The translations under genes and the position numbers were made by a program. A stretch of 64,000 bases of DNA, taken from positions 173,754,004 through 173,818,003 of the forward strand of contig CM030368.1 in NCBI GenBank assembly GCA_017893485.1, written 5' to 3'. Shown here piece after piece: positions 22,254 to 34,389 of this stretch (position 1 is the first letter of the stretch; the number at the start of each line of letters is the position of its first letter). The notes under the pieces were generated by a model. It made no database searches. It was not told the DNA's origin and worked only from the letters and a program-made list of their open reading frames with translations. This stretch comes from Hemerocallis citrina. Taxonomy: Eukaryota; Streptophyta; Magnoliopsida; Asparagales; Asphodelaceae.

Positions 22254-23162
22254 TTAGGGGATCTCAAGAGTCTCGAGGGAGAGAACGGGACCTCCAGTGG
22301 AGGTCATGTAACATTTGTGGGCCATCTCTTGACTGCCTCTTACTTCCCCTACCCCTGCCCTTGTGGGGAAGTTCATCTTAAGGTGATGAGCCAACAGGAC
22401 GGCCTCTAAAGCAGCTAGGCTAGGTCGGCCTAGAATCACATTATAAGCAGCTGAGACATCGACAACCATGAAGTCCATCGGCTCCGTTCGGGTAGTAGGA
22501 GTTTTGCCAGCGGTTACGTCGAGGGTGATTACCCCTTCGATAGTCACTGGCACTCCCGTGAACCCGTGCAGCGTGTAGCCGGCGGGCTTAAGCCTGTCCC
22601 GGAATAGCTTGAGGCCTTTGAAAGCAGCGAGGAAGAGAATGTTAACGGAGCTACCATTGTCCACTAGAATCCTCTCCACTTTGAAGTTTGCCATATGGAG
22701 GTTGATCACTAGTGCATCACAATAGGGGGTTCGGACACCCTCAAGGTCTTCATCTGAGAAAGTGACTAGGACCCCGAGGCCTTTGGGAGGGGGCATGCCA
22801 TGTACTGAGTTGACTTCCCTCATGAAAGCCTTTCGAGAGGAGTTGGAGGTGCCTCCCATGGGGCCTCCATGGATGAGATGCAGGATGCATTCTTTTTCGA
22901 ACTCGGGAGTTTCCTCGCACCTTTCAGGATGCTTGTTAGCCCCCTTGGGGGGAGGAGGAAGGTCGATCCGGTCCTTTCTCACAAACTTAGACAGCTGTCC
23001 CCTTTGGATGAGGGCCTCGATTTCATTCTTCAGGGCCCGATAATCATTGGTGTCGTGGTCGTGGTCCCGGTGATATCGGCACCACTTCTCTTTGTCTCTC
23101 TTCTTGCCAGGGGTATTCATCTTCGGGGCAGGAGGTATAACCCCTTCCTTCTCCACCTCCAT
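22254..23162 (-). pseudogene. Tat gag C-terminus and aspartic protease
   Basis: The frame begins MEVEKEGVIPPAPKM and has the knuckle-like CRYHRDHDHDTNDYRALKNE at the end of gag, then EIEALIQRGQL. The retropepsin active site is ILVDNGSSVNILF, with flap-side GFTGVPV and the conserved NVILGRPSLA. The protease would cut the polyprotein in the particle. Upstream it is out of frame with gag (frameshift near 23200); downstream one TAA separates it from RT. An identical arrangement at the start (MEVDKEG and CRFYRDHGHD) exists at 61945-62130. Confidence 0.9.
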
Positions 23163-24685
23163 GAGAATAGTGGAAATGTTGGCGTTAAGAGGAGTGAATT
23201 TCTCGAATCTGGGAGGGGGAGGCGCTGGCCACCATTGTCCTTTTGGAGCTTCTTGGGTCCCTCTTCTTCAGTCGCCTTTCTTTTGGTTCCGGAGGAAGGC
23301 CCCTCAAAGGTGGGGCGATGCTCAGCTTCCTTAGCCCGAATATACTTCTCGCTTTTGAGAAGGAGGTCGGAGAAGTTTTGCGGAGGCTTCTTGGCTAGGG
23401 AGGACCGAAGGCTGGAGTTGAGGACATTCGATTGGAAGGCTGCTGCAGCGACTGACTGGTCGAGGGAAGCGATGGACCTAGCTTCCGCGGTGAATCTTTT
23501 CACATAGTCTCTGAGCTTCTCACCCTTCTTCTGGTTGAGGTAGAGTAGCGAGAGACTGGTCTTCTCTGTGCGGCGGCTACTTACGAAGTGGGTGACGAAG
23601 AGGGTCTCAAATTGTTCAAAGGAGAATATGGAGGATGGGGCGAGGCGAGAGTACCATTCCCGAGCGGGACCTTTAAGAGTAGCAGGGAAGGTTTTGCACA
23701 GTAGGGCATCGGAAGATTGGTGGATCAACATAAAGGTCTTGAAGCTCTCGATATGGTCCATGGGGTCTGACTCCCTGGAGTAAGTCTCGAACTGTGGGGG
23801 CTTGAAGCCTATTAGAACGGGCACCTCCATGATTGTTCGAGAGAAAGGAGGTCGGCTTGGATAAAGGGTCCTTCCTCTGAGCTCCTCTTCCTTGCCTAGC
23901 TGACCCAAGCGCCTCTCCATCTCATGGAGACGACGGTAGATGGTGTCATCCCTTCGACGGTAGCCAAACGAGCCTCTAGACTCATCTTCGTATGAAGGGG
24001 AGCGGGGGCTACGACGACGGTAGCTCAGGGAGTGATAAGGGCTAAGGTCATGATGGCGGTTGCTAGGAGCTGGAGGAGGAGTTAGGGACCGATGGCGAGC
24101 ACTTTGGACCAGAGGAGGAGTGGGGACCCTCTCAGCATTGTTGTTGTTGGGTCGGAGATTGAGGGCTTGCAAGATGGTTGCTTGGAATTGCTGGAATTCA
24201 GCACTGGTGATAGGAGCATTATCATCCCTCAGGGGTTGCCGACCAGTAGGGGAACGAGGCCTTCTTCTATGGTGCTCAGGGGACTCTCTCCGTCTTCGGT
24301 GAGGAGGGGACCTCCTATGTTCTCGGCGATGAGGAGATCGCTCATTTGGACATTGTTGGCGGGAGGCTTCCTCTCGGGATCGCCTTTCATCCAAACGGCG
24401 GCAAAGATCCTCTTCTTTATGCCCATTATTGAGGGTGTTGCGGAGGTCATCGGAGGCCCGGGGTTTGTGAGATGACATGGAGTCGGTAGAGGGATTGTGC
24501 ACGGAGATGTGATCATGTTGGAGAGGTTGTTTCTGAGGATTGGGACGGGAGCCCCCCGCACCGGCATTCTGAGGCCCGGTTTGACCCCGAGGGGGCTGAA
24601 GATTTTGAAGAGGAGGTTTGTCCTGCAGCGGGGCTTGGTCGGGCTGAGGAGGGAGGCCCTGCGGCTGGACTGTTTGGAGGGGGAT
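23163..24685 (-). pseudogene. Tat gag (main part)
   Basis: An Arg/Ser/Pro-rich N-terminal region (HRREHRRSPPHRRRR) precedes the retrotransposon gag domain: GFKPPQFETYSRESDPMDHI, LCKTFPATLKGPAREWYSRL and SFEQFETLFVTHFV. Then LDQSVAAAAFQ and LAKKPPQNFSDLLLKSEKYI lead to the C-terminus. It would form the particle. The frame upstream of 24502 continues to 24685, where an LTR element interrupts it. The first about 23 codons (starting MPPRKLRS at 31138) lie on the other side at 31068-31138. A frameshift near 23200 detaches the knuckle. Confidence 0.9.
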
Positions 24686-26099
24686 TGTAACACCCCGAAT
24701 CCCAAATACACTGAATTCGAGATGTTCTACAGGATCTTTTCCCTTCCTTTAGTACAATTTTACAAGGAAAATTTAAACTTTTCATTTTACATCAGAGTTT
24801 ACATCAATATTACACTTTACATTGCACAGCGGAAGTAAAATTTACAACAATGAAACAAATATTCAACAACATTGAGTAATCTTTAAGCATTTGTTCCTCT
24901 TTAATCTGTATCAAGCCATTTACCTGCATATAAGACTGTGGGTACGTCAGTTTATTCAACTGACGATCATTATACATGGCCATCCTCTCTATGCCGGAAA
25001 AAGTATAACTTATTTTCCATATTTAGCAAACACAAACTTGTTACATAACAAACTAAAGGGACTACCCTATTGATGTCGTGTTGTGATTGTGCACTTAGTC
25101 CTTAATGCAGTTAATTATGTTACATGACACTAATGCGCACTTGTTCGGATTCTATGCATCTCATACTACATAGGTCCAAGGGCAAGCCCTTAATCGTTCT
25201 TCATCTTTATAGGGTTCAATCCCTCGTTATGACTTAATCTACTATTGTAATTACGGTAGGTATCTTAGATGTTTTATGATCTACGAGCCCATATCCAGGC
25301 AGCCTGGAGGGGAATCCCACGCACTGACACGACGCATCGAGTAGGCAACCTATGGACAATTCAGCCTCCGCCATGGAACAATGGCACCACCCATTGTAGC
25401 GTCCCGAATTTCTAATGTAATAACTTAGAAAATACGTGGCACAATCCCAGCATCAACTTCAATGTAACAGTACACATAGCCCAAAAACACAAATAATTGT
25501 ATTCCAAATTCTTATTGCAATAATCTTTTTCAAACACAGCGGAATTACAAACACCTTGAATTACATCTTTCTTTTCACAACACTTCTTTTACTAAAATTT
25601 TACACCAAGCTCTATTACATCAGTTTGTCTCCAAATCTATCTCAAGCATCCAACCTCCAAACTCTAAGCAACAACCTGTAACATATGAGGCTAGAGATGA
25701 TCCCTAACCCCCAAAACTAAAGGGGTCAGCCATAAATGGTGTGAGTGACATAAAAACAAACAACATAATTTAATCGTAAAACATAAGGTCATCAACAACA
25801 TGTATTAACCACAATGATAAATGAATGAGAAACAACAAAGATGTAAAGCATGAAAACATCATAGAATGAAAACAACAAGTGCATCTAGTCTAAGTGTCAA
25901 GTGTAGGAAAACTGGAAAACACATGCACGAAACCAAGTCAAGACGACACAAAGTCTATATGCGGACTCTCTAATGCATACTTGTCGAAGTCTATGCATCC
26001 CATTCTACATAGGTTCGGTGCAAGCCCTTAACGTCTCCACATCATAGGGTTCAATCCCCCGCTATGCAACTAATCCTATTACGATGACTACTACGAGAT

Positions 26100-26412
26100 A
26101 AAGATAAACTGTGAGAATTAGCCCATGCTTGATAATTCCGGAGATAGATCCCACATCTCAGGTAATTTTCCTGGATAATTTCGGAGATCATCCCACATCT
26201 AAATATTGACACATCATCACATGAATACCCCATGTGCGTCGCCTCGACTTTGATAATTCCGGAGATCAATCCCACATCTCAAGCAAATCACTTGGATAAT
26301 TCCGGAGATATATCTCACATCGTAGGTAATTTACCTGGATAATTCCGGACATAAATCCCACATCTCAAATAAGTTACTTGGATAATTTCGGAGATTAAAT
26401 CCCACATCTAAA
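26100..26412 (-). repeat. Tandem repeats in the innermost LTR
   Basis: The phrase GATAATTCCGGAGAT..ATCCCACATCT recurs about six times at irregular 50-105 bp spacing (near 26129, 26170, 26251, 26293, 26337, 26380). The units are degenerate. Confidence 0.8.
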
Positions 26413-26774
26413 GCCATACTGAGGTGCATAACCCATGTTCCCGTTCATCATATCACCACTAGTGCCTGTCCTTATCATTTGGGTTATTTAATTACTTAAA
26501 GAATCTCCTAGAGTTGGTGTACCCTACCGGCCTAAATTCAAAACTGACTAACTGAAATGCCTCACGGGCCTCAACAAAATAACTCAACACCGGTATACTA
26601 GGGTCATCACCTCTAGGGACTCAAACTCAAAAGTCTTAATCAACTTCCACTAAACAAAATTAGCTCAACTGAATATCTCAAACCAAGTGCTTAACTGAAG
26701 ACAAAGTATAGACTGAATTATCTGAAAGCCAATCATTCGAAAGAACACTCAAGTTACAAAAATCCATCAGTACC

Positions 26775-27115
26775 AGTCGACTCATACTGTGGTAAGTCGA
26801 CTGTCCAGAGGACAAATATCCAAAATTTTACAAAAATAAACTAAGTCATACCAGTTGACTTGAAAGCCATCAGTCGACTTAATCGAGACAAAATTCCAAT
26901 AATTCTCAAGAAAATATTCTAAGTACATAAGTCGACTTAAAGAGGTCATGGTCGACTGTCCAGAAAGGACTGAAATAATTTTACAAAATAAAGATCTCAG
27001 GACACCAGTCGACTGCATAAGAGTCTAGTCGACTGTCCAGAGGAGATTTCAAAAGATTTGAAGAAACGACAGCAGGGTCGTACCAGTCGACTGAGTAGTA
27101 GACCAGTCGACTGTC
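26775..27115. repeat. Cluster of GTCGACT motifs
   Basis: Nine perfect GTCGACT motifs plus one degenerate copy (GTTGACT) occur in about 340 bp, mostly as CAGTCGACT or in the longer form GTCGACTGTCCAG. The core GTCGAC is palindromic. Confidence 0.85.
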
Positions 27116-29383
27116 GGCCTACAGTTTTCATAATTTAGGTCTGAATACAAAGATCAAAACTGGAGTTTTCTAAAGATTCTTTGTTTATGAAAATAACTCG
27201 TATTCATATAAAAGTGACCAATCTCCAAATATCTCAAATTGGATTCAATACTCAATCATCCCATATCTCAAAACTCAATTCTCATGTTCTCAATTCCTAA
27301 TTCTTTCATTAGGGTTTTTCAATACTAAATTTCTTCACAACTAATAGCATGATCTGATTTATAAACACAAGATCCAGATGCTCACCATCCGATCATAACC
27401 ATACTCAAATCTTAACATGCTTTTAGCAACACAATTTTATAAATCAAGATCTACTAGTCATTCATAGATTTCACATACATGGTCCAAACAACAACAATTG
27501 TTCACATGAATCATACCACAATATAAGATCCATATCATTCTCAACATCAAATCAAAACAACATCGTCACTCGCATACATAGATCAAAACAACAAAACAAT
27601 TTTATAGCACTCACCTTTGAATTGAAAAGATCCAACGAAAAGCCTTCCTTTTTGCGAGATCCAAAAATTCTCCTCTTGATCACCAAGAAAATAATAATAT
27701 AATAAATCTGGAGTTGTACAGCGAATGACGACTGCACACCCTCTTTTATACAGGCCGAAAATAAGATTTAGGATTTTAGAAATGTATTTGCAAAATAGTC
27801 CTCCCAAAAATATAACTTTTCTCATATAACCTTTCTTTAGTTAAAATAGATTAACTAAATCAAAACCAAATCAAATATTTTATCACTGAGTTGTCCAACA
27901 ATCCAGAGCAGCCCAGTAAACAAGAAAAATTCGGATTTACCACTCAGGATAGCGATTTTGCACAAAAGCCCTCCCTTTTGTAATATTTGCAATTACATCA
28001 TAAAATATTCATAAAAATCCAGAAAAATCAAAAATAATATCTAATAATACATATTATATTTTTCAATCAAAATATTTGACTTTTACTTTCCAGAAAACAT
28101 TTGCACAAAATTCTACATGAATTCCATATTTGCAAAAACACCCTTTTTGTTTAAATCTTCACCAAATCGACTTTAAATAAAATCTAAATATATTCAAATT
28201 CAAATGATAACCATGGAGAACCAAAATATCAGTAAAAATGAATTTTCATAATTTATTTAAGATCCAAACGGCTTTTTACATAAAAGCCCCTCTCTTTCGA
28301 GATATTTATAAAAATAGTTTCTCTACTCAGAAATATCCCAAAATTTAGAATATACTCCATTATAATTAGGAGAATTTAATAAAAATATAAAATTGGTTAT
28401 TTATACCAAAAATATTTGCACGTGTTTTGCACGTATAAAAAGATAAATCTTTAGAAAATATTTATTAAATCTCCAGAAAATCATTTTAATTCATTTTCAA
28501 ATCTTTAAAATAATATTTGAAAATACGGGGTACTACACCCATTGCCACTCAAACATCCCACAAGCGTCGCCACCGGGACGATAATTCTGGAGTAGTGCCC
28601 ACGCCATGTCTTGACGCATCAAGCAGGCAGCCTGTGGATCACTCTCACACCACTAATCCGATGGCCCTCATACTCGTATTTTTCTCCTACTTTCATCACG
28701 TCTCCACTATGTACTAATCCTTAGTTTTTATCAAAATCATGAACAAAATCAAATCTCTAGAGTTAGTCTCTCCACTAAACCGGACTTATTCATTCATTCA
28801 AACATGACCAGCCTTGGTCTTTCATTTCAAATTCTCATTTCATTCATTTCCAAATGCCGGGGGAGACTTAGCTACTCTTTTTGTTTCAATTTTCAATTCA
28901 TAATTTCCAAAATGAGCATTCCCAACTCATAAATTTCCATATTGAGTCGTCATGCTCAAAAGTAATTCTCTTTTCAAATCATGATTTCTAATTCGTTCAA
29001 ATAGTCCATAACTATACATGAAATTCATATGCTTTATCAATTATCACTTTCACCTTGAAATTTACATCACTAACGAATACCACATTTCACATTTTTTACA
29101 CTATTCTCAAATGAGAACAATTCACATCACAACAATAAAATTTCTTTCTTTACTACATTAATCTTCTAATCCTTCATTTCAAATTCTTTTTTCAAGATAT
29201 AATTTTCACAAAGTATACATATAGAACCATAGTTCTATTCATGCATTTTAGTCTCAAATCATAGTGTATTTCATGCAAATAATTCCCAAATTAATTTTAT
29301 AAAGTCCCATATATTTTTAGGAGAATAGTCATATTTTTTCCATAATTTTTTGACAATCAAAAACCCCAAAAAAATTTGTTTTT

Positions 29384-29625
29384 CAATCTTGCCGAAGGCA
29401 AGATTCGAACCCAGCACCCCAGAGAACACAGCCGACAGCACAAGCCACTAGGCCGTATGTGCTAAGCGGCATAAGTATGGCTGAGAGCATTAAATGCTCT
29501 CGGTCCGCAGTTAATTTTGTTTTTAAAAAAACGAACGAAATAATGTTGCCCACGGGATTCGAACCGCACACCTCTGAGAAACAAGTCGCGCGCTCCGACC
29601 ACTTGAGCTACGTGCTCAGGTTGTC
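29384..29625 (-). ncRNA. Two tRNA-like sequences (pseudo-tRNAs or SINE head)
   Basis: On the minus strand about 29545-29625 reads TAGCTCAAGTGGTCGGAGC, then a middle part, then GGTTCGAATCCCG, matching tRNA box A/D-arm and box B/T-arm. D-stem pairs GCTC/GAGC; the acceptor stem pairs at about 5 of 7 positions; the anticodon stem is poor. A second similar block (29390-29450) has CTAGTGGCTT and GGTTCGAATCTTGCC. They are unlikely to be functional tRNAs. They could be a SINE fragment or tRNA-derived promoters inside the LTR. Confidence 0.45.
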
Positions 29626-30523
29626 GAGTATAATTCGAAGTTCTTTTTAAAACCATTCTCTCTGTTATTCAAAAACGTTCGATATTCAACAAGTCTTCAT
29701 TTCATTTTGTTTTCATAAAAATTTACTGTACAACTCCAGATTAATTCTTCCTCACATAATTTACATACCAGTATGAGCAAAATAATTTTTGTAACAATTA
29801 AAACATATTTTCATACAACTAATTCAAATTCTACATTATAATTACCACATTTCTTCTCTTTTCGACATTTCTTCGCATTTAGCATTCTAAACTCTTTATC
29901 AATAAATTTTCACCTTAATTCTCTATCTTTAACCATTTACCCAACATACAACACATATTTTAAATTATTCATGCCCATATTACACAAAAGATCTATTTAA
30001 CACATTAAATGGTATTATCAATCTACTAACTTTTGTGTGTAATTCTTGATGGTAATAAATGTGTTTTCATCAATCAATCCATGATTCTAATCAATTCACA
30101 TACAACTTAAATAATAGAACCACATATAAAATTGCATATCCACATTCAATCATTCAATGGATTATTTTCTTTTTTTCTAATTAAAGTGTACTCTTCTTAA
30201 TTTCTTTCATGCTTCATTCATTCATATCTAACATGCATTTCTAATTTAGAAATATGGAGAATCTACCCACCTTGTATGGAGAGAAAAATTACAACTAGCA
30301 AAGAAAGTCCTTGCAACACGAGTGCACCTCCTCCTAGACGACGCGCACACAAGCCTCCTCACCGAGAGCTCCTTCTTCCTTGATGTAGCCGGCCTCCCCT
30401 TGATGTTGCAAGCACAATCCCACACTCTCAATCTTTTAACTCACAAAACACTACCAGATAATATAATTGAACTATAGGTTTGGAAGAGAACAGTTTTGCA
30501 CAAGAATAACTAGCCAGGGGGGG

Positions 30524-30531
30524 TATTTATA
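30524..30531 (-). promoter_or_regulatory. TATA box of the LTR at 24686-31067
   Basis: TATAAATA on the minus strand follows a CTAG and precedes a C-rich run, a plausible LTR core promoter. Confidence 0.45.
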
Positions 30532-31067
30532 CTAGAAATCAAAGAGAATGGAGGGCTAGGATCAATTGGTTGGATGTAAGATGGAGGGTCAAGATGAAAG
30601 TAGGAGTTGCAATAACTACCCACAACCAAGTAACCACCACACCATGATCACCATTACAAATTTTGGTTTCCCTCCAAAAGATCACAACCGGCCATGGGAA
30701 GTGCATTTTGCACGTGTACGTGTAGTGCACGTGCATGCAACTAGGCCCAAAAATTGTGCATTAAATTTTTGTATAAAAATAAAATAGTCTTTAAATTGTA
30801 TACTACATGACAAGTTGTATAAAAATAGATTAATCCATGGGCTTTAGTTTATGGGCCAAAATAATTATTATAAAAATAATAAATTAAATTAACTTTGGGC
30901 TTTTAAAAGAAAAGGCTTTTGAAAAAAGGCGTTATAGAAAAATAGTTAAAGGCACATATTTAAATATCTTTACTCATCTTGATGAAAATATTAACCAAAA
31001 ATATTGCACGTGCACACTATGTGTAAAATAAATAATTTTTCATTAAATGAAAAATCAGGGCATTGCA

Positions 31068-31138
31068 GGGATCTCCTGCGGTTGAGGAGGAGTAGGTCCA
31101 CGGTTGGACCCCCTGGATCTAAGTTTCCTTGGGGGCAT
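31068..31138 (-). pseudogene. First codons of Tat gag, separated by the LTR insertion
   Basis: ATG at 31136-31138 begins MPPRKLRSRGSNRG and continues PTPPQPQEIP to the GGGAT duplication, where the inserted LTR begins. Frame and proline/glutamine-rich style continue at 24680 downward. This start is about 50 bp after the primer site, so the 5' leader is short. Confidence 0.75.
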
Positions 31139-31189
31139 GGCTGGAGATGATCTGACTGATGGGAGGAGGAAGGATTGTTATTCGTGGGT

Positions 31190-31208
31190 TCCCACAGACG
31201 GTGCCAAT
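31190..31208 (-). other. Primer binding site of the Tat element
   Basis: TTGGCACCGTCTGTGGGA on the minus strand starts at the LTR edge. The plus-strand Tat element has the same site at 54153. It should pair with a tRNA 3' end ending GACGGTGCCA; I do not name the tRNA. Confidence 0.8.
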
Positions 31209-31209
31209 C

Positions 31210-31775
31210 TGTTACCACTAAATCTAGTGTAGGGGCAAACAGATAGAATTTGTGGATTCTTAGGGGAACCGAATAGCAAACCTGGGACCTTTCCACCGGA
31301 GCTTGACCGTTGACTCCTGCCGTTCACCTGCAAAAAGTGTGAGACACCGGAGTTGATCCCGGCAACGTACCCTCCGACGCTCAAATCAGTAATCAGAAAA
31401 GATTATGAAAGAGCGTAAACTGGAAAAAGATTGATTACCTCCTAATGGTGGTGGATGGGGGGTATTTATAGCCGCCTTTGGGATCAAATTAGGAATGAAA
31501 TCCCTAATTCCCAGTGAAAGGATAGATGCGAATCAGGGCCGTTGATTAGGATTAATCAGAAACCCTAATTCTATCCTTCTGGACCGAGTTCGTTTTGGGT
31601 TTGAACCTGTACCCAGTTGAGGTGGATCCGTTTGCGGGTTACTAGGCTTTTGGAAAGAAGACCCAATACCCACTTCAGGCCCGTTTGTAGGTGAAATTAT
31701 CCTTTTTACCCCTAAACTTTAAGATTCGTGCCTGATTTGGACGGTTCCGATTTAGCCCTATTTTTAGCCATATCA
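31210..31775 (-). repeat. 5' LTR of the minus-strand Tat element
   Basis: 566 bp, direct repeat of 12117-12682, TG...CA. A TATAAATA box on the minus strand is at 31463-31470, followed by GGCGGC-flanked leader. Confidence 0.95.
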
Positions 31776-33078
31776 ATGGTTCATGTACTCGGCACGATAA
31801 CAATGTTCCATCCATAACGGTAATTTATCAATAAGATGCTACAAGATCACAAGATCATAAGATCACAAGATCACAAGAACACAATAACACAAGAACACAA
31901 GAACACAAGATCACAAGATCACAAGATAACGGTATAGAGAACCACGAGCCCCTTATTCGATTACAGTTCCTATATTGTCAACTACTTGAGTCAACCCTTA
32001 AACCCCGACTTGTTAATTATTTTATCAATGCAACATTCCAATATACAATCTAGGGACATTAGATGAACAATAGTAACAAAAGAGGGACAATAAGGTAATA
32101 ACATGAAGTAGGGCAATAAGGATGATGACAATAGGATACTAGGATCATGCAATACAACATACATACATTAATTCATGCAATACTACTATACAGGAACAAT
32201 TAATTCAAGAAAATCTGAAAAGTACAATTCTGGAAATAAAAACACAGCTGTAGTAAAACGAGCATAACTTTTGCTACAAAACTCAGAATTCAAAAATTCA
32301 GGATGTTCTGGAAACTAGAAAGATAAGGCTACAATTTTTATTCAGAAAGTAATTCATTTTAAGATCGTCTACTGGTTCGAAAATAGCGGTCAATATTCAG
32401 GTCAGCAAACATATACAGGGTTTTGGGGGGGGTATTTTCATGAAAATAAATTAATTAAACAATATGTGTATCGATTCTCTAGTCAATAAATTATGTAATC
32501 AACATGATGGGTGTCAAAACATGATAAATAAACTAGAACACGCTCATACATCAATTTATCATTAATCAATCATCAACGAGCAAACAACATACAACCTAGC
32601 GATTGTCTCTATAATAGTTTATTTGTGTGGCGATTATATGAACAACCCTATTATCAATTCTATATGCATTCATGAAAGATCCAAACTTTAGAGTCAAAAG
32701 TGGCACGATGTCAAGAATATTGGGGTTAGCTCGTGTAAACCCTCAATAGACCCAATGAAGAGATGAACAAAGGATAATATGATAAACAAATGATCTACTT
32801 GTAAGAATTTCAGTGAAACTTAAATTTGATACAATTAGCAATTCAAGATGACGGTGACTTGCCTGTTAGACGGTGAAAACGAATACCAAGAATATCGGGA
32901 TAAGAATCCTGAAGCAACGAACTCACGAACCAACACAATTAACACGTGCACAACACGTGTAAACAAAGAGACCCAAGCAACAGCAACAAAAGAAACCAAG
33001 CAACACAGAGAGGCAACAATGGCAACAACGTCAGAGGCAAGGGGGACTGGCATCGACGTCACTGGCGACAGCACACAG
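31776..33078 (-). other. Middle segment of the outer solo LTR
   Basis: Non-coding, continuing from 12116 after removal of the Tat element. It includes a minisatellite at 31840-31930 (units such as AAGATCACAAG and AAGAACACAAG). Up to 33078 I see no gene. Confidence 0.7.
31840..31930 (+). repeat. Short AAGATCAC minisatellite
   Basis: About nine units of 8-10 bp of the form (A)CAAGATCACAAG, with some AAGAACAC variants. Confidence 0.85.
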
Positions 33079-34389
33079 TGTAGCGCTCGAATTTTCAATA
33101 TGATATTTCAGAAATACATGGCACAATTCCCAGCATCAACTTCAATCACAATAGTAAACATAGCCAAAAAACACAGATAATTTTGATTTCAAATTTTATT
33201 TCATCAATTGTTTACAAAATACTGCGGAATACAAAACACCTTGAATTACAATCTTTTCTTTTACAACACATTCTTTTACAATTTTACATAAGCCATAACA
33301 TCAATTTAGTACAAGCATCCCAAACCCCGAGCTTTAAGCACCTACCTGTAAAACATGAGGCTAGAGATAATCCTAACCCCCAAAACTACAGGGGTCAGCC
33401 ATAACGGTATGAGTGACATCAAAAGAAAACAACATAAATAAAACATAAGGTATAAAGTCATAGAACAACATGTATTAACAACAAGAATAAATGAAATAAT
33501 AAATAACAATAAATAAATCATGAAAACATCGAGGAATATAAGATAGTAATAAGTAACATATGAAAACATCAAGTGAATCTAGACTAAGTGTCAAGTGTAA
33601 GAAAATAGAAATCATTATGCATATAAACCAAGTCAAGAAAACACAATTGCTATCTGCTGACTCTTTAATGCATACTTGTCGGATTCTATGCATTCCATAC
33701 TACATAGATCCGGTGCAAGCCTTTAACGTTCTCCACTTTATAGGGTTAGATACCTCGTTATGCAACTAATCCTACTACGGTGATGAAAACAAGATTCAGA
33801 ATACTCTGTGAATAGGCACCACAGCTTTCGACGCGCAAACATCATATAAAAATAGCTCAACAACTGGAGAATCACCTCCCTGCTGTGTACCCCACGAGGC
33901 CCTCGACATGCAGATACATCAGGTACGTTCCGTGAATAGGCCCGCCGACCCTCGACATGCGAATGCACCCTGCATGCTCCGTGAATAGGCCTGTAGACCC
34001 TCGACATGTGAACATACAAATGTCCTCTCGAGACAGAACAACAAATAGTCCTGGAACGCATCCGTTGGACTAACAAAACCAAAAGCATATACGTACATTT
34101 TCCAAGTTCCATCACATCTCTACTAGTGCCTGTCCTTAAGTCGGTTGTTATTAAAAGAACACAAAATTCCTCCTCTCTAGAGTTAGTGTATCTTGCCGGA
34201 CTTAATTCCACAAAACAAACCCAAGACCCCTCTGGTCTAAATCCACAAAATCTCATTTACCGGTTCACAGGACTCCCACTGAACTCCTAGAGATTCACAA
34301 CTCAACCATCAACGAAAAAATAAATCTTTCATTATAATCTCTTCATTTTATTTCATTGTTAACTACTCACAGTGAGAAAAAAAGTCATT

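Larger units (their letters stand above)
25395..28537 (-). mobile_element. Innermost LTR-only Gypsy-like element
   Basis: TGTAGCGTCCCG at 25395 and GGGTACTACA at 28537 are flanked by CCCAT at 25390-25394 and 28538-28542. Length 3143 bp, no gag or pol. TATAAAAG is present on the minus strand (27743-27750). It contains a roughly 60-bp tandem array (26100-26410) and a cluster of GTCGACT motifs (26775-27115). It closely resembles the element at 33079 (shared TGGCACAAT..CCCAGCATCAACTTCAA near the end). Youngest layer of the nest. Confidence 0.9.
24686..31067 (-). mobile_element. LTR-only Gypsy-like element inside Tat gag
   Basis: TG...CA ends (TGTAACACCCCG at 24686, ATTGCA at 31067) are flanked by GGGAT at 24681-24685 and 31068-31072. 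Excluding the inner insertion it is about 3.23 kb, with no coding domain. TATAAATA on the minus strand (30524-30531) gives the orientation. A segment near 25128-25250 (ACTTGTTCGGATTC..TATAGGGTTCAATCC..CGTTATG) is shared with the LTRs at 25972 and 33667, so the three are related. It is best read as a solo LTR left by recombination between two LTRs. Confidence 0.88.
12117..31775 (-). mobile_element. Ty3/Gypsy Tat-lineage retrotransposon with antisense gene
   Basis: Two 566-bp LTRs (12117-12682 and 31210-31775) flank the internal region. Flanks ATAGT (12112-12116) and ATGGT (31776-31780) look like a mutated 5-bp duplication. The primer site is at 31190-31208 and a polypurine tract at 12684-12700. 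On the minus strand the order is gag, protease, RT, RNase H, second RNase H, integrase, as in Ty3/Gypsy. An extra RNase H and extra genes after integrase point to the Tat lineage. By hand count the LTRs differ at about 32 of 566 positions (about 6 percent), mostly transitions. The LTR element 24686-31067 later entered gag near its N-terminus. Confidence 0.93.

Noticed and set aside
22869..23507. 212-codon plus-strand frame opposite Tat gag/protease
   Set aside because: It is the shadow of the conserved minus-strand gag-protease region and has no domain of its own.
29384..29625. Functional tRNA genes
   Set aside because: Anticodon stem does not pair properly and the acceptor stem has mismatches; retained only as tRNA-like sequences.
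33738..34256. 172-codon minus-strand frame
   Set aside because: It crosses the short CCTCGACATG repeats of an LTR and translates repeat sequence; no domain and no related frame in the sister LTR.
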